Shown here one piece after another: positions 46,194 through 54,583 of a DNA stretch of 64,000 bases. This DNA comes from Tropicimonas sp. IMCC34011 (GTDB lineage Bacteria > Pseudomonadota > Alphaproteobacteria > Rhodobacterales > Rhodobacteraceae), in the NCBI RefSeq assembly GCF_003390865.1, contig NZ_QMEJ01000003.1, positions 1 to 64,000 of the forward strand. The letters run 5' to 3'. Both the position numbers and the translations under genes were made by a program. The notes under the pieces are model-generated. The model was not told the origin of the DNA. It saw only the letters and a program-made list of their open reading frames with translations, and made no database searches. Numbering within the stretch: position 1 is the first letter of the stretch; every line of letters begins with the position of its first letter.

Positions 46194-46862
46194 ATGAGTG
46201 CTGCCGTGATCCAGCTTCTCGTGCTGGCAGGAATTGCGATATTCTTGATTGTGCGCCTGAAATCCGTTCTCGGGACGCGGGAGGGGTACGAGAAACCCAC
46301 ACTCCCCGCGGGCGAGACGCCGAACAGCCGCCCGGCGAACCGGCCGGAATTCGAGGTGATCGAGGGCGGACCGGACCGTGACATCATCGACCACGTTCCC
46401 GAGGACAGCGAGAGCGCCAAGGCGATCGCGGCCATGAAGAACGCCGAGCCGTCCTTCAACGTCGGCGAGTTCCTGTCGGGTGCGCGCGGAGCCTACGAGA
46501 TGATCCTGATGGCCTTCGAGCAGGGCGATCTGACGGAGGTGCGTCCCTTCCTCGCCGACGACGTCTACCAGGCCTTTGCCGATGTTGTCGCCGAACGCGA
46601 CGCGCAGGGGCTGACCGTCGATGCGAACTTCGTCGGCCTGCGGGAAATCGGGATCGTCGAGGCGACCTACGATCGGGCCGAAGAGATGGCGGAGATCACC
46701 GTGCGCTTCGTCGGCGAGCTGACCTCTGTCGTGAAGGACGCCGCGGGCGAGGTCATCGAGGGCGATGCCCAGACGATCCGCCGCCAGCGCGATGTCTGGA
46801 GCTTTGCACGGAAGATGGGCGTCGGCGATCCGAACTGGAAGCTGGTCGCCACCGGAGAATGA
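46194..46862 (+). CDS. Tim44-domain (TimA-like) membrane protein
   Basis: A 222-aa protein with one N-terminal membrane helix (IQLLVLAGIAIFLIVRLKSVLG) and a C-terminal Tim44-like domain (~85-220): GARGAYEMILMAFEQGDL, PFLADDVYQAF and a final RDVWSFARKMGVGDPNWKLV. Bacterial members are thought to help assemble membrane complexes. ATG 46194 follows ACGAGG. A terminator-like hairpin follows the stop. Confidence 0.9.
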   Translation: MSAAVIQLLVLAGIAIFLIVRLKSVLGTREGYEKPTLPAGETPNSRPANRPEFEVIEGGPDRDIIDHVPEDSESAKAIAAMKNAEPSFNVGEFLSGARGAYEMILMAFEQGDLTEVRPFLADDVYQAFADVVAERDAQGLTVDANFVGLREIGIVEATYDRAEEMAEITVRFVGELTSVVKDAAGEVIEGDAQTIRRQRDVWSFARKMGVGDPNWKLVATGE

Positions 46863-46911
46863 GGCAGGGGCAGTCCCTGCCGGGCGATACCTTTGCACAG
46901 GTTGCGGTCGT

Positions 46912-46948
46912 GACCGGGCCGGCCTCCCACGCGGGGCCGGTCTTTTGC
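46912..46948 (+). terminator. Hairpin with T-tail after the Tim44-like gene
   Basis: GACCGG and CCGGTC pair at the ends of a GC-rich interrupted stem, followed by TCTTTT. It lies 50 nt after the stop and ~20 nt before the Smr gene, so Smr may have its own promoter or depend on read-through. Confidence 0.5.
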
Positions 46949-46965
46949 TGTGACGTGAGCGCATC

Positions 46966-47580
46966 GTGAGCCGGCGGCGGAAGCTCAGCGACGACGACCT
47001 CGCTGTCTGGCGCGAGGTGTCCGCCTCCGTCCGCCGCACGGCGCCGCTTCCAAAATCGATGCGCGCGCATGAGAAACCGTCCGAGGGGCCGCAGCCGCAG
47101 AAAGACTTCGCCCCCGACGCCCTGGCCCCGCCGATCCCGCCGTTCCGCCTCGGTGAGAGGTCAAAGGCGCCCCGCGGTCCCGCAACGACCAGCGCGCCGG
47201 CCATCGAGAGCCGCCTGCGCGCCGCGCCCGTCACGATGGATGCTAAGGCGCATCGCCGCATGGTGCGCGGAAAGCTGAGGCCCGAGGCGAAGATCGATCT
47301 GCACGGAATGACGCTGTCGGCGGCGCACCCGGTGCTCGTTTCCTTCATCCTGCGCGCGGCGTCGGACGGAAAGCGCCTCGTTCTCGTGGTCACCGGAAAG
47401 GGCAGGGACAGGCCGGGTGACGGACCTATCCCGGTGCCTCGCGGCATCCTGCGCCATCAGGTGCCGGACTGGCTCCGGCTTCCGCCGCTCGGACCGGTGG
47501 TTCAGCAGATCACCCCGGCCCATGAACGCCACGGCGGATCAGGGGCCTACTACGTCTACCTCGCCCGCAGGCGGGGGTAG
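46966..47580 (+). CDS. Smr-domain protein
   Basis: A 204-aa protein with a disordered, Pro/Arg-rich N-terminal half and a C-terminal Smr domain (~105-204). The domain has KIDLHGMTLSAAHPVLVSFI (the conserved LDLHG-type motif), VVTGKGRD (TGxG motif) and a final HGGSGAYYVYLAR. Smr domains can nick DNA or RNA; stand-alone versions in alphaproteobacteria are poorly studied. A GTG start at 46966 is used; the next methionine lies ~30 residues later. Confidence 0.88.
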   Translation: MSRRRKLSDDDLAVWREVSASVRRTAPLPKSMRAHEKPSEGPQPQKDFAPDALAPPIPPFRLGERSKAPRGPATTSAPAIESRLRAAPVTMDAKAHRRMVRGKLRPEAKIDLHGMTLSAAHPVLVSFILRAASDGKRLVLVVTGKGRDRPGDGPIPVPRGILRHQVPDWLRLPPLGPVVQQITPAHERHGGSGAYYVYLARRRG

Positions 47581-47679
47581 GGGCTGCGACGGTCCGCGCT
47601 GTGCGGTCCGCCGCCGCGAGACCGGCGGGCATCGGGGAGAGGCCCGGACCCTATCCGATGACGCCGGCGAGACGGGCCC

Positions 47680-48987
47680 TCAGAGCACGTAGCGGCTGAG
47701 ATCCGTGGAGCGGGACAGCTCGCCGATGTTCCTCTCGACGTAGTCCGCGTCGATGGTCACGTCCTCGCCGGCCTTGTCCGCCGCGGCGAAGCTCAGCTCC
47801 TCGAACACGCGTTCGATGACGGTATAGAGCCGCCGGGCGCCGATATTCTCGACGCTGCCGTTCACCTCCGCCGCGATGCGGGCGATGGCGTGGATGCCCT
47901 CGTCGGTGAACTCGACGGCGACGCCCTCGGTCTTCATCAGGGCGGCATATTGCCGGGTGAGAGCATTGTCCGTCTCCGTGAGGATCCGGACGAAGTCGCC
48001 TTCCGTCAGGGCGCTCAGTTCCACCCGGATCGGCAGCCGGCCCTGAAGCTCCGGAAGCAGGTCCGAGGGCTTGGCGACGTGGAAGGCACCGGAGGCGATG
48101 AAGAGGATGTGGTCCGTCTTGATCGGCCCGTGCTTGGTGGAGACGGTCGTCCCTTCGATCAGGGGCAGCAGGTCCCGCTGCACGCCCTCGCGGGAGACAT
48201 CGCCGCCGCGCGCATCGGACCGGGCGCAGACCTTGTCGATCTCGTCGATGAAGACGATGCCGTTCTCCTCGACCGCCTCCTTCGCGGCGGCTTTCACGGT
48301 CTCGTCGTCGAGCAGCTTGTCGGCCTCCTCGCCGATCAGCACCTCGTAGCTGGCGGCGACGGTCATGCGCTTCTTCACGGTGCGCCCGCCGAAGGCCTTC
48401 CCGAAGATGTCGCCGAGATTCATGCCGCCCATTCCGCCGCCGGGCTGGCCGGGAATCTCCATCATCGGCATCGAGGGCGGCGCCTCGGCGATCTCCAGCT
48501 CGATCTCGGTATCGTCCAGTTCACCGGCGTGAAGCTTGCGGCGGAACATCTCCAGCGTCTGCGCCCGTGCGCCTTCGCCGGCGACGGCAGCCAGGACGCG
48601 GTCCTCGGCGGCCTCGCGAGCGCGGGTCTTGACCTCCTCGCGCATGTGTTCGCGGGTCATCGCGATGGCGGCATCCATCAGATCCCGGATGATCTGCTCC
48701 ACGTCCCGGCCGACATAGCCGACCTCGGTGAACTTCGTCGCCTCGACCTTCATGAAGGGCGCCCGTGCCAGCTTGGCGAGGCGGCGGCTGATCTCGGTCT
48801 TGCCGACGCCGGTGGGGCCGATCATCAGGATATTCTTGGGATACACCTCGTCCCGCAGCTCCGGGCCGAGCTGGCTGCGGCGCCAGCGGTTGCGCAGGGC
48901 GACAGCGACGGCGCGCTTGGCGTCCTTCTGTCCGATGACGAAACGGTCGAGCTCGCTGACGATCTCGCGTGGGGTCAGGTCGGTCAT
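47680..48987 (-). CDS. hslU: HslU, ATPase subunit of the HslUV protease
   Basis: A 435-aa AAA+ unfoldase. [24 protein letters not shown] opens the protein; Walker A is [15 protein letters not shown], the pore loop is [11 protein letters not shown] and Walker [12 protein letters not shown]. The C-terminus ends SRYVL, close to the usual docking tail for HslV. The start is ATG 48987 with AAGGAGG upstream. The gene overlaps the membrane-protein gene in front of it by 4 nt. Confidence 0.97.
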   Translation of the reverse strand: MTDLTPREIVSELDRFVIGQKDAKRAVAVALRNRWRRSQLGPELRDEVYPKNILMIGPTGVGKTEISRRLAKLARAPFMKVEATKFTEVGYVGRDVEQIIRDLMDAAIAMTREHMREEVKTRAREAAEDRVLAAVAGEGARAQTLEMFRRKLHAGELDDTEIELEIAEAPPSMPMMEIPGQPGGGMGGMNLGDIFGKAFGGRTVKKRMTVAASYEVLIGEEADKLLDDETVKAAAKEAVEENGIVFIDEIDKVCARSDARGGDVSREGVQRDLLPLIEGTTVSTKHGPIKTDHILFIASGAFHVAKPSDLLPELQGRLPIRVELSALTEGDFVRILTETDNALTRQYAALMKTEGVAVEFTDEGIHAIARIAAEVNGSVENIGARRLYTVIERVFEELSFAAADKAGEDVTIDADYVERNIGELSRSTDLSRYVL

Positions 48988-50033
48988 TGGGCCTCCTTGG
49001 AAGCGATCAGGGTCCATGGCGGCAAGCGATCCTTGCCGGGAAAACGGGGTAGGGCGTTCATCAATCCGGCGCGCAGGCGTTCCCAGAACGCGCCCAGAAG
49101 GACGAGCCCGGCACCAAGCGCGATGACCGCGAGCGGCGCGGACTCGTCGAGGACGGTGAACGACAGCGCCACGACGTAGCCCACACCCGAAACGAGGAAG
49201 GAGCGGCGGTCGATGACCACGGCGAAGAGCGCGGCAATGGCGATGAAAAGCAGCAGAACGGCGTCGGAGCCGGCCCACTCCGCGTCGAGGAGAGACAAAG
49301 CCACGGAATTGACGATTGCGGGCGCCGCGACAACGTGCAGCCAGAAGGCCGTCGCCGCCCGCCGGGTGACGCGGTGCGGATCGGACAGGTCGAGCCGGAG
49401 CGCGAGAACGAGGGTGCAAAGGCCCACGCCGATGGTGATCCAGGCTGCGGGCCCGCTTTGCGACAGTAGAAGCAGGTCCGGCATCCGCGGCACTTCACCG
49501 ACGAGGGCGGCGGAGAGCGTTGCGATGATACCGAGCGAAATGACGGCCGCGCCGAAGGGAACCCGGAAGAACAGGAAATGCACCAGCGCCGCCAGCGTCG
49601 CCGTACCCAGCATCACGGGCAGCCTGTAGGCGTATCCCGTGGCATCCATCAGCGAGGCGCCGAGCGCGACCCCGGTCAGCGTCGTCATGACGACGAGCGC
49701 GATGGAGGGCGCGACCATCCGGCGCCGGAGCGTGAAATAGACCGAAAGCCCGAAGAGCCCCGCGAGGAGGGCGAGCGCCCCGATCAGGTCGCCATTGCCG
49801 GTGAAGAACCGCGCCGCGAGGACGCTGATGCATCCGCCGTAGAGGATGCCGAGGCCGACGACGATGAAGATTTCGTTGAACCCCCGGAAGAGCTCGAACG
49901 GCTCGTCCAGCCCGTCCAGATTTTCCCGCGCGCCGCGCCGCGCATCGGACAGCGCCATCAAAGACGCGGCCTGCGCCTCGGAGATCATGCCGGCGCGCAC
50001 GGCGGCGCGGATGTCCTCGGCGCCGACGCTCAC
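48984..50033 (-). CDS. Unrecognised polytopic membrane protein inside the hslVU operon
   Basis: A 349-aa protein with a short soluble N-terminus (~45 residues, [22 protein letters not shown]) and about ten hydrophobic helices. The N-terminal helical segment ([21 protein letters not shown]) and the general layout recall DUF2157-like proteins, but I cannot assign a family with confidence. It is joined to hslV and to hslU by 4-nt ATGA overlaps, so all three are almost certainly made together. A role linked to the protease is possible but unproven. Confidence 0.85.
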   Translation of the reverse strand: MSVGAEDIRAAVRAGMISEAQAASLMALSDARRGARENLDGLDEPFELFRGFNEIFIVVGLGILYGGCISVLAARFFTGNGDLIGALALLAGLFGLSVYFTLRRRMVAPSIALVVMTTLTGVALGASLMDATGYAYRLPVMLGTATLAALVHFLFFRVPFGAAVISLGIIATLSAALVGEVPRMPDLLLLSQSGPAAWITIGVGLCTLVLALRLDLSDPHRVTRRAATAFWLHVVAAPAIVNSVALSLLDAEWAGSDAVLLLFIAIAALFAVVIDRRSFLVSGVGYVVALSFTVLDESAPLAVIALGAGLVLLGAFWERLRAGLMNALPRFPGKDRLPPWTLIASKEAQ

Positions 50034-50590
50034 GAAGAGGCGCCCTCGATCGTTTCCACGAGGACATTGCCGTTGGTGTAGACGCAGATGTCGGCCGCGA
50101 TCGCCATGGCCTTCCGGGCGATCTCCTCGGCATCGAAATCGCCTTCCATCAGACCGCGGGCGGCAGCGAGGGCGAAGTTGCCGCCCGATCCGATGGCGGC
50201 GACATCGTGTTCCGGCTCAAGCACGTCCCCCGCGCCGGTGATGACCAGAAGTTCCGTCCCGTCGGTGACGATCAGCATGGCTTCGAGCTTTTGGAGGTAC
50301 TTGTCCGTCCGCCAGTCCTTGGCGAGTTCGACCGAGGCGCGCTGGAGCTGACCGGGCGTCTTTTCCAGCTTGGCTTCCAGCCGCTCGAGAAGCGCGAAGG
50401 CATCGGCGGTCGATCCGGCGAACCCGGCCACGACGTCGGAGCCGCCGGGGGACAGGCGGCGGACCTTGCGGGCGGTACCCTTGATCACGGTCTGCCCCAG
50501 GGAAACCTGTCCGTCGCCTGCGACGACGACGCGGCCGCCCTTGCGCACGCCGATGATTGTCGTGCCGTGCCAGCCGGGAAAGTCGCTCAT
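50030..50590 (-). CDS. hslV: HslV, peptidase subunit of the HslUV protease
   Basis: A 186-aa threonine peptidase. After a short propeptide (MSDFPGWHG) the mature chain starts [10 protein letters not shown], giving the catalytic N-terminal Thr. [19 protein letters not shown] and the block [24 protein letters not shown] are conserved. It forms dodecamers capped by HslU, the gene two positions downstream. The ATG is at 50590. Confidence 0.96.
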   Translation of the reverse strand: MSDFPGWHGTTIIGVRKGGRVVVAGDGQVSLGQTVIKGTARKVRRLSPGGSDVVAGFAGSTADAFALLERLEAKLEKTPGQLQRASVELAKDWRTDKYLQKLEAMLIVTDGTELLVITGAGDVLEPEHDVAAIGSGGNFALAAARGLMEGDFDAEEIARKAMAIAADICVYTNGNVLVETIEGASS

Positions 50591-50743
50591 GAAGTCGCTC
50601 CGTTAATCAGTGCAGGGCGCTATATGGCCCCCCCTTAGGCTCCTCGCAACCGGGCGGGCCGGACGGACGGCGATCGGCAGCGCATTGAAAACGGGGGGTT
50701 CCAGCCGGTGGGGCGCGCGGGGCTGCCGGGGCGCGGCATGAAA

Positions 50744-50770
50744 AAAGGGGCGCCGAAGCGCCCCTTTCCA
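50744..50770. terminator. Bidirectional terminator downstream of trxA
   Basis: AAAGGGGCGC and GCGCCCCTTT form a near-perfect stem with a 3-5 nt loop, flanked by an A-run on the left. On the minus strand it places a T-run after the stem, 26 nt past the trxA stop. Confidence 0.85.
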
Positions 50771-50795
50771 TCAACTCGGATCAGCCTCGGTGGGC

Positions 50796-51116
50796 TCAGA
50801 TCGACTCTTCGATCCAGTCCTTGAGCGCGGCCTTGGGCGCGGCACCGATCTTGTTGGAGACGACTTCGCCATCCTTGAAGAGGAAGAGCGCCGGAATGCC
50901 GCGGACGCCCATCGCCTGCGGCGATTGCGGGTTCTCGTCGACGTTGACCTTAACGATCTTCACTTTGTCGCCCATCTCTTCACTGATTTCCTCGAGCGAG
51001 GGGCCGATCTGCTTGCAGGGCCCGCACCATTCGGCCCAGAAATCGACGACCACGGGCAGGTCGGATTGCTTCACTTCGGCGTCGAAGGTCGCGTCGGTCA
51101 CGGCTTGGGTTGCCAT
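50796..51116 (-). CDS. trxA: Thioredoxin
   Basis: A 106-aa thioredoxin with the WCGPC active site ([17 protein letters not shown]), the buried Asp and the cis-Pro loop [12 protein letters not shown]. It reduces cytoplasmic disulfides and supplies MsrA, ribonucleotide reductase and others. The start ATG 51116 has AGGAGA upstream; an in-frame ATG at 51148 would add ten residues. It follows addA by ~95 nt and ends at a strong terminator. Confidence 0.97.
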   Translation of the reverse strand: MATQAVTDATFDAEVKQSDLPVVVDFWAEWCGPCKQIGPSLEEISEEMGDKVKIVKVNVDENPQSPQAMGVRGIPALFLFKDGEVVSNKIGAAPKAALKDWIEESI

Positions 51117-51211
51117 CGCGCTGTCTCCTGAAATTGAGGCGTTCATCGCCGGGAGGACCCCGGCTGAACTGACATGTTCAGAGGCCGAGATATGTCCGCC
51201 CCCCTGATGCG

Positions 51212-54200
51212 TCAAGCGAGCGGCGTCCGGGCGAGGGCATCGCGGGTGAGCCCGGCGGGCAGCGGCATGAGCTCGGGGGTGCGGGTCCAGAGGATCGCGG
51301 TGTCGATGCGCCGTCCGGGGTAAAGCGTTTGCAGCGCGGCGGAATAGGCGCCCATCTGGCGCAGCAGGCCGTCCGGGACGTCCTCCGCGCGCGCAGGAAC
51401 GATGGCGTTCGTCTTGAAGTCCACCGCGGTCACGACTTCGGGCGTCACGATCAGCCGGTCGATCACACCGCGGAGACGCTCGGGGCGTCCCGGCAGATCC
51501 GCCGTGATCTCCACTTCCGCCAGCGCCTCGCTTGAAAAGAGCGGGGCGAGCAATTCGTCCGAAAGAACGCGCGCGGCCTCGTCCAGAAGGGCGTCCCACT
51601 CCTCCGTCTCCTCGCCGGCACTCCGCAGGATCGCCGGCGCGAGCCGTGGCCATTCGCCCCTCGGGTAAGCGGGCAGGTGTTCCAGCAGGAGGTGGATGCG
51701 GCGGCCGCGTTGCAGCGCCTCTTCTTCGGGCAGGGGAAGCGCGCCCTCCGGACCCGGCTCCGCCACCGGCAGGAACAGGACCTTCGCTCCGCCCATGTCG
51801 GACGGTGTCAGGACCGCCCGCGGGGCAGGCGGCGGGAAGGGTCGGCCGGGATCTCTGGCGTCCGGTGGTGTCTGCGCCACGGTCTCGGGGGCGGGTGGCA
51901 GCACTTCATCGCGCCAGAATTCCTCGAGCCGCAGCCCCTCGCCGCCAGGCATCTCGATCGAGACCGCACCGGCCGCCTCCAACCCTTCGGCCACCTCGGC
52001 GTACCAGGACGCGTCCTTCGGCTCCTTTCCGGCATGGCCGACGATCAGCCATTGCTCCGCCCGCGTCATGGCGACGTAGAGGAGCCGTCTGCGCTCCTGC
52101 CGCTCCTTCTCGAGGGCGGCTTCCCGGAACTCGGCGATGCTGCTGGACGCCTCCGCCTTGCTTGAGGCCCAAACGGGCAGGCCATCCGGCGTCGCGACCA
52201 GTCTCCCCCGCATCCGCTCGGGACGGAGCGATGTATCCGGCAGGAACACGACGGGCGCTTCGAGACCCTTCGCGCCGTGCACCGTCATCACGCGCAGTTT
52301 CCCGCCCCGCGCCTCGGGGCGGCGTTTCACCTTGAGATCCGTCCCCTCCACGGAGGCGAGGAAGGCGGTCAGCCCCGGTATGCCCTCCTCCTCGAACCTC
52401 AGCGCGCGGGTCAGCAGCGCCTCGATCGCATCCTCGGTTTCCCGGCCGAGACGGGCGACGAGGCGGCGGCGCCCGTCATGGCGCACGAGGATGCGGGTCA
52501 GAAGCTCGAAGGGGCGGAGGTAGTCGGCCTGATCGAGAAGGTCCCGCAGGATGGCATGGGTCTCGGGGTGAACCTCCTGCCGTTCCCGAAGCACGGCCCA
52601 GAGCGGCACGCGCCGTCCGTGCGCAAGGCGGAAGAGGTCGTCCTCGGACCAGCCAAAGAGGGGAGAGCGCAGGATCGCGGCCAGCGAGAGGTCGTCCTCC
52701 GGCAACGAGACGAAGGACAGAAGCGCAAGCAGGTCCCTGACCGCGAGGTCCTCCGTCAGCCGCAGCACATCCGCCCCGGCCACCTCCAGCTCCGCCTCCT
52801 TGCAGGCCGAGATGATCTCGTGGAACAGCGGCCCGCGGCCCTGGACGAGGATCAGGATGTCCCCCGGTCCGATCCGCCGCGGCGGATGCCCCTCCCGGGC
52901 CGGCCCCCACAGCACCTCCTCCCGGATCATCCGCTGCACTTCGGACGCGATCCGGCGGGCGAGGATCACGGGGGCCGAATGGCTGCCGGGCAGGTCCACG
53001 GGATCCGTCCAGTCCTCGTCCGCGGCGCTCTCCTCGGGCTCCACGTTGGGCCACAGATCGACGCGCCCCGGCATCTCGCTGTTGAAAGCGATATGATCGG
53101 TATAATCCCCCATCCCCTCGCGCCGGTCGCTTCGGAAGACGGTGTCCACGGTGCGAAGGATCGCCGGCGCAGAGCGGAACGAATGGGTCAGTTCGCTGCG
53201 CTGGAACGCGCGTCCGGCTGCCGTCAGGCGCTCCGAGAACCGCGCGCGCATCCGCTCGAAGCCCGAGGGGTCCGCGCCCTGGAAGGAATAGATCGACTGC
53301 TTGGGGTCTCCCACGGCGAAGACGGTGCGGGGCCGGTCCTCTCCCGCGCCGAGGCCTGCCGCGAACTCCGCCGTTAGACGGTCGATCACCCGCCATTGCT
53401 CGGGGCTCGTATCCTGCGCCTCGTCCACCAGGACGTGATCCAGCGAGCCGTCGAGCCTGTAGAGCACCCAGTCCGCAACGCCCTCCCGCGTCAGAAGCCG
53501 CTCGGCGCCCCGGGTCAGGTCGTCGAAATCGAGCCATCCGCGGGACAGCTTCGCCGCCCGCCACTCGGGCAGGAACAGCGCCGCGAAGGCGTGAAGCGTC
53601 AGCGTCTTTTCCGCGGCATCGAGGCATCGGAGCGTGTCGCCCGAGGCGATGCAGTCCTCGACGAGCTGATCGAACGTCTCCAGCCACGGCTCGATGTTCG
53701 GCCGGCGCTTCTCGGAGAGGACATTCTTGTTCATCCGGTCCCCGTCCCGGACGAGGAGCGCCTTCGTCAGCGCGCTTATCCGCTCGGGGGACGGGCCGTT
53801 GTTCTCCAGGTCGACCAGCGCGTCCGCCACCTTCTTCGAGGTCGCCGTCTGCGCGGCAAGACGTTCGGCCAGCCCTTCGGCCCCGCCGGGCGGGATCGCA
53901 TCGAACGGGGCGGTGAGAGCTGCGTCCCGCGTCGTCCCTTCAGGCAGCCCGAGCGCGCGGAAGACCGCGGCCTCGCTGGCGTCGCCCGGCAGCTCGTCCT
54001 GAAGGCCGGTGATCTCGAGCGCGAGCGACATCGGGTCGCCGCCCCCGGGCAGCCGCGCAAGGCCGGCGAAGGCATCCGGATGGTCTTCCGCGAGGCGCCC
54101 GACGATACCCGCGACCAGCTCCGCCCCCGCCTCGTCATCGATCTCGGAGAAGCCGGGCGGAATGCCGGCCTCGACCGGAAAGCGGCGGAGGAGCCCCGCA

Positions 54201-54583
54201 CAGAAGGAGTGGATCGTCTGGGTCTTCAGCCCGCCCGGCGCGTCGATGGCGCGGGCGAAGAGGCGGCGGGCCTCGGCGAGGGAGGCGGCGCGGTCCGGCG
54301 GCTCCTCCTCCAGATCGGCGAGCTTCGCCAGGAGCTCCGCATCCGGCATCATCGCCCACTCGCCGAGCCGCTTGAACAGGCGGTTCTGCATCTCCGACGC
54401 GGCGGCCTTGGTGTAGGTCAGGCACAGGATGTTCTGCGGCGGCACACCCCGCAGGAGGAGCCGCGCCACGCGATCCGTCAGCACCCGCGTCTTGCCGGAG
54501 CCCGCATTGGCGGCGACCCAGGTGGAGCGGTCCGGATCGCCCGCGCGGATCTGCCGGAGCGTCGCGTCGTCGAACCGGCTCAT
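51212..54583 (-). CDS. addA: AddA helicase-nuclease (double-strand break repair)
   Basis: An 1123-aa UvrD-type helicase with a C-terminal RecB-like nuclease. Walker A is [22 protein letters not shown] at the N-terminus; later helicase motifs are [26 protein letters not shown] and [13 protein letters not shown]. The nuclease has the catalytic AVDFKTN segment near residue 1055. With AddB it processes double-strand ends for RecA, as RecBCD does in E. coli. It overlaps addB by 4 nt. Confidence 0.96.
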   Translation of the reverse strand: MSRFDDATLRQIRAGDPDRSTWVAANAGSGKTRVLTDRVARLLLRGVPPQNILCLTYTKAAASEMQNRLFKRLGEWAMMPDAELLAKLADLEEEPPDRAASLAEARRLFARAIDAPGGLKTQTIHSFCAGLLRRFPVEAGIPPGFSEIDDEAGAELVAGIVGRLAEDHPDAFAGLARLPGGGDPMSLALEITGLQDELPGDASEAAVFRALGLPEGTTRDAALTAPFDAIPPGGAEGLAERLAAQTATSKKVADALVDLENNGPSPERISALTKALLVRDGDRMNKNVLSEKRRPNIEPWLETFDQLVEDCIASGDTLRCLDAAEKTLTLHAFAALFLPEWRAAKLSRGWLDFDDLTRGAERLLTREGVADWVLYRLDGSLDHVLVDEAQDTSPEQWRVIDRLTAEFAAGLGAGEDRPRTVFAVGDPKQSIYSFQGADPSGFERMRARFSERLTAAGRAFQRSELTHSFRSAPAILRTVDTVFRSDRREGMGDYTDHIAFNSEMPGRVDLWPNVEPEESAADEDWTDPVDLPGSHSAPVILARRIASEVQRMIREEVLWGPAREGHPPRRIGPGDILILVQGRGPLFHEIISACKEAELEVAGADVLRLTEDLAVRDLLALLSFVSLPEDDLSLAAILRSPLFGWSEDDLFRLAHGRRVPLWAVLRERQEVHPETHAILRDLLDQADYLRPFELLTRILVRHDGRRRLVARLGRETEDAIEALLTRALRFEEEGIPGLTAFLASVEGTDLKVKRRPEARGGKLRVMTVHGAKGLEAPVVFLPDTSLRPERMRGRLVATPDGLPVWASSKAEASSSIAEFREAALEKERQERRRLLYVAMTRAEQWLIVGHAGKEPKDASWYAEVAEGLEAAGAVSIEMPGGEGLRLEEFWRDEVLPPAPETVAQTPPDARDPGRPFPPPAPRAVLTPSDMGGAKVLFLPVAEPGPEGALPLPEEEALQRGRRIHLLLEHLPAYPRGEWPRLAPAILRSAGEETEEWDALLDEAARVLSDELLAPLFSSEALAEVEITADLPGRPERLRGVIDRLIVTPEVVTAVDFKTNAIVPARAEDVPDGLLRQMGAYSAALQTLYPGRRIDTAILWTRTPELMPLPAGLTRDALARTPLA

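Noticed and set aside
46859-46969. 36-codon frame between the Tim44-like and Smr genes as a real gene
   Set aside because: It has overlapping start and stop signals on both sides but no ribosome binding site, no hydrophobic or conserved pattern, and it contains the terminator-like hairpin. It is noted only as a finding.
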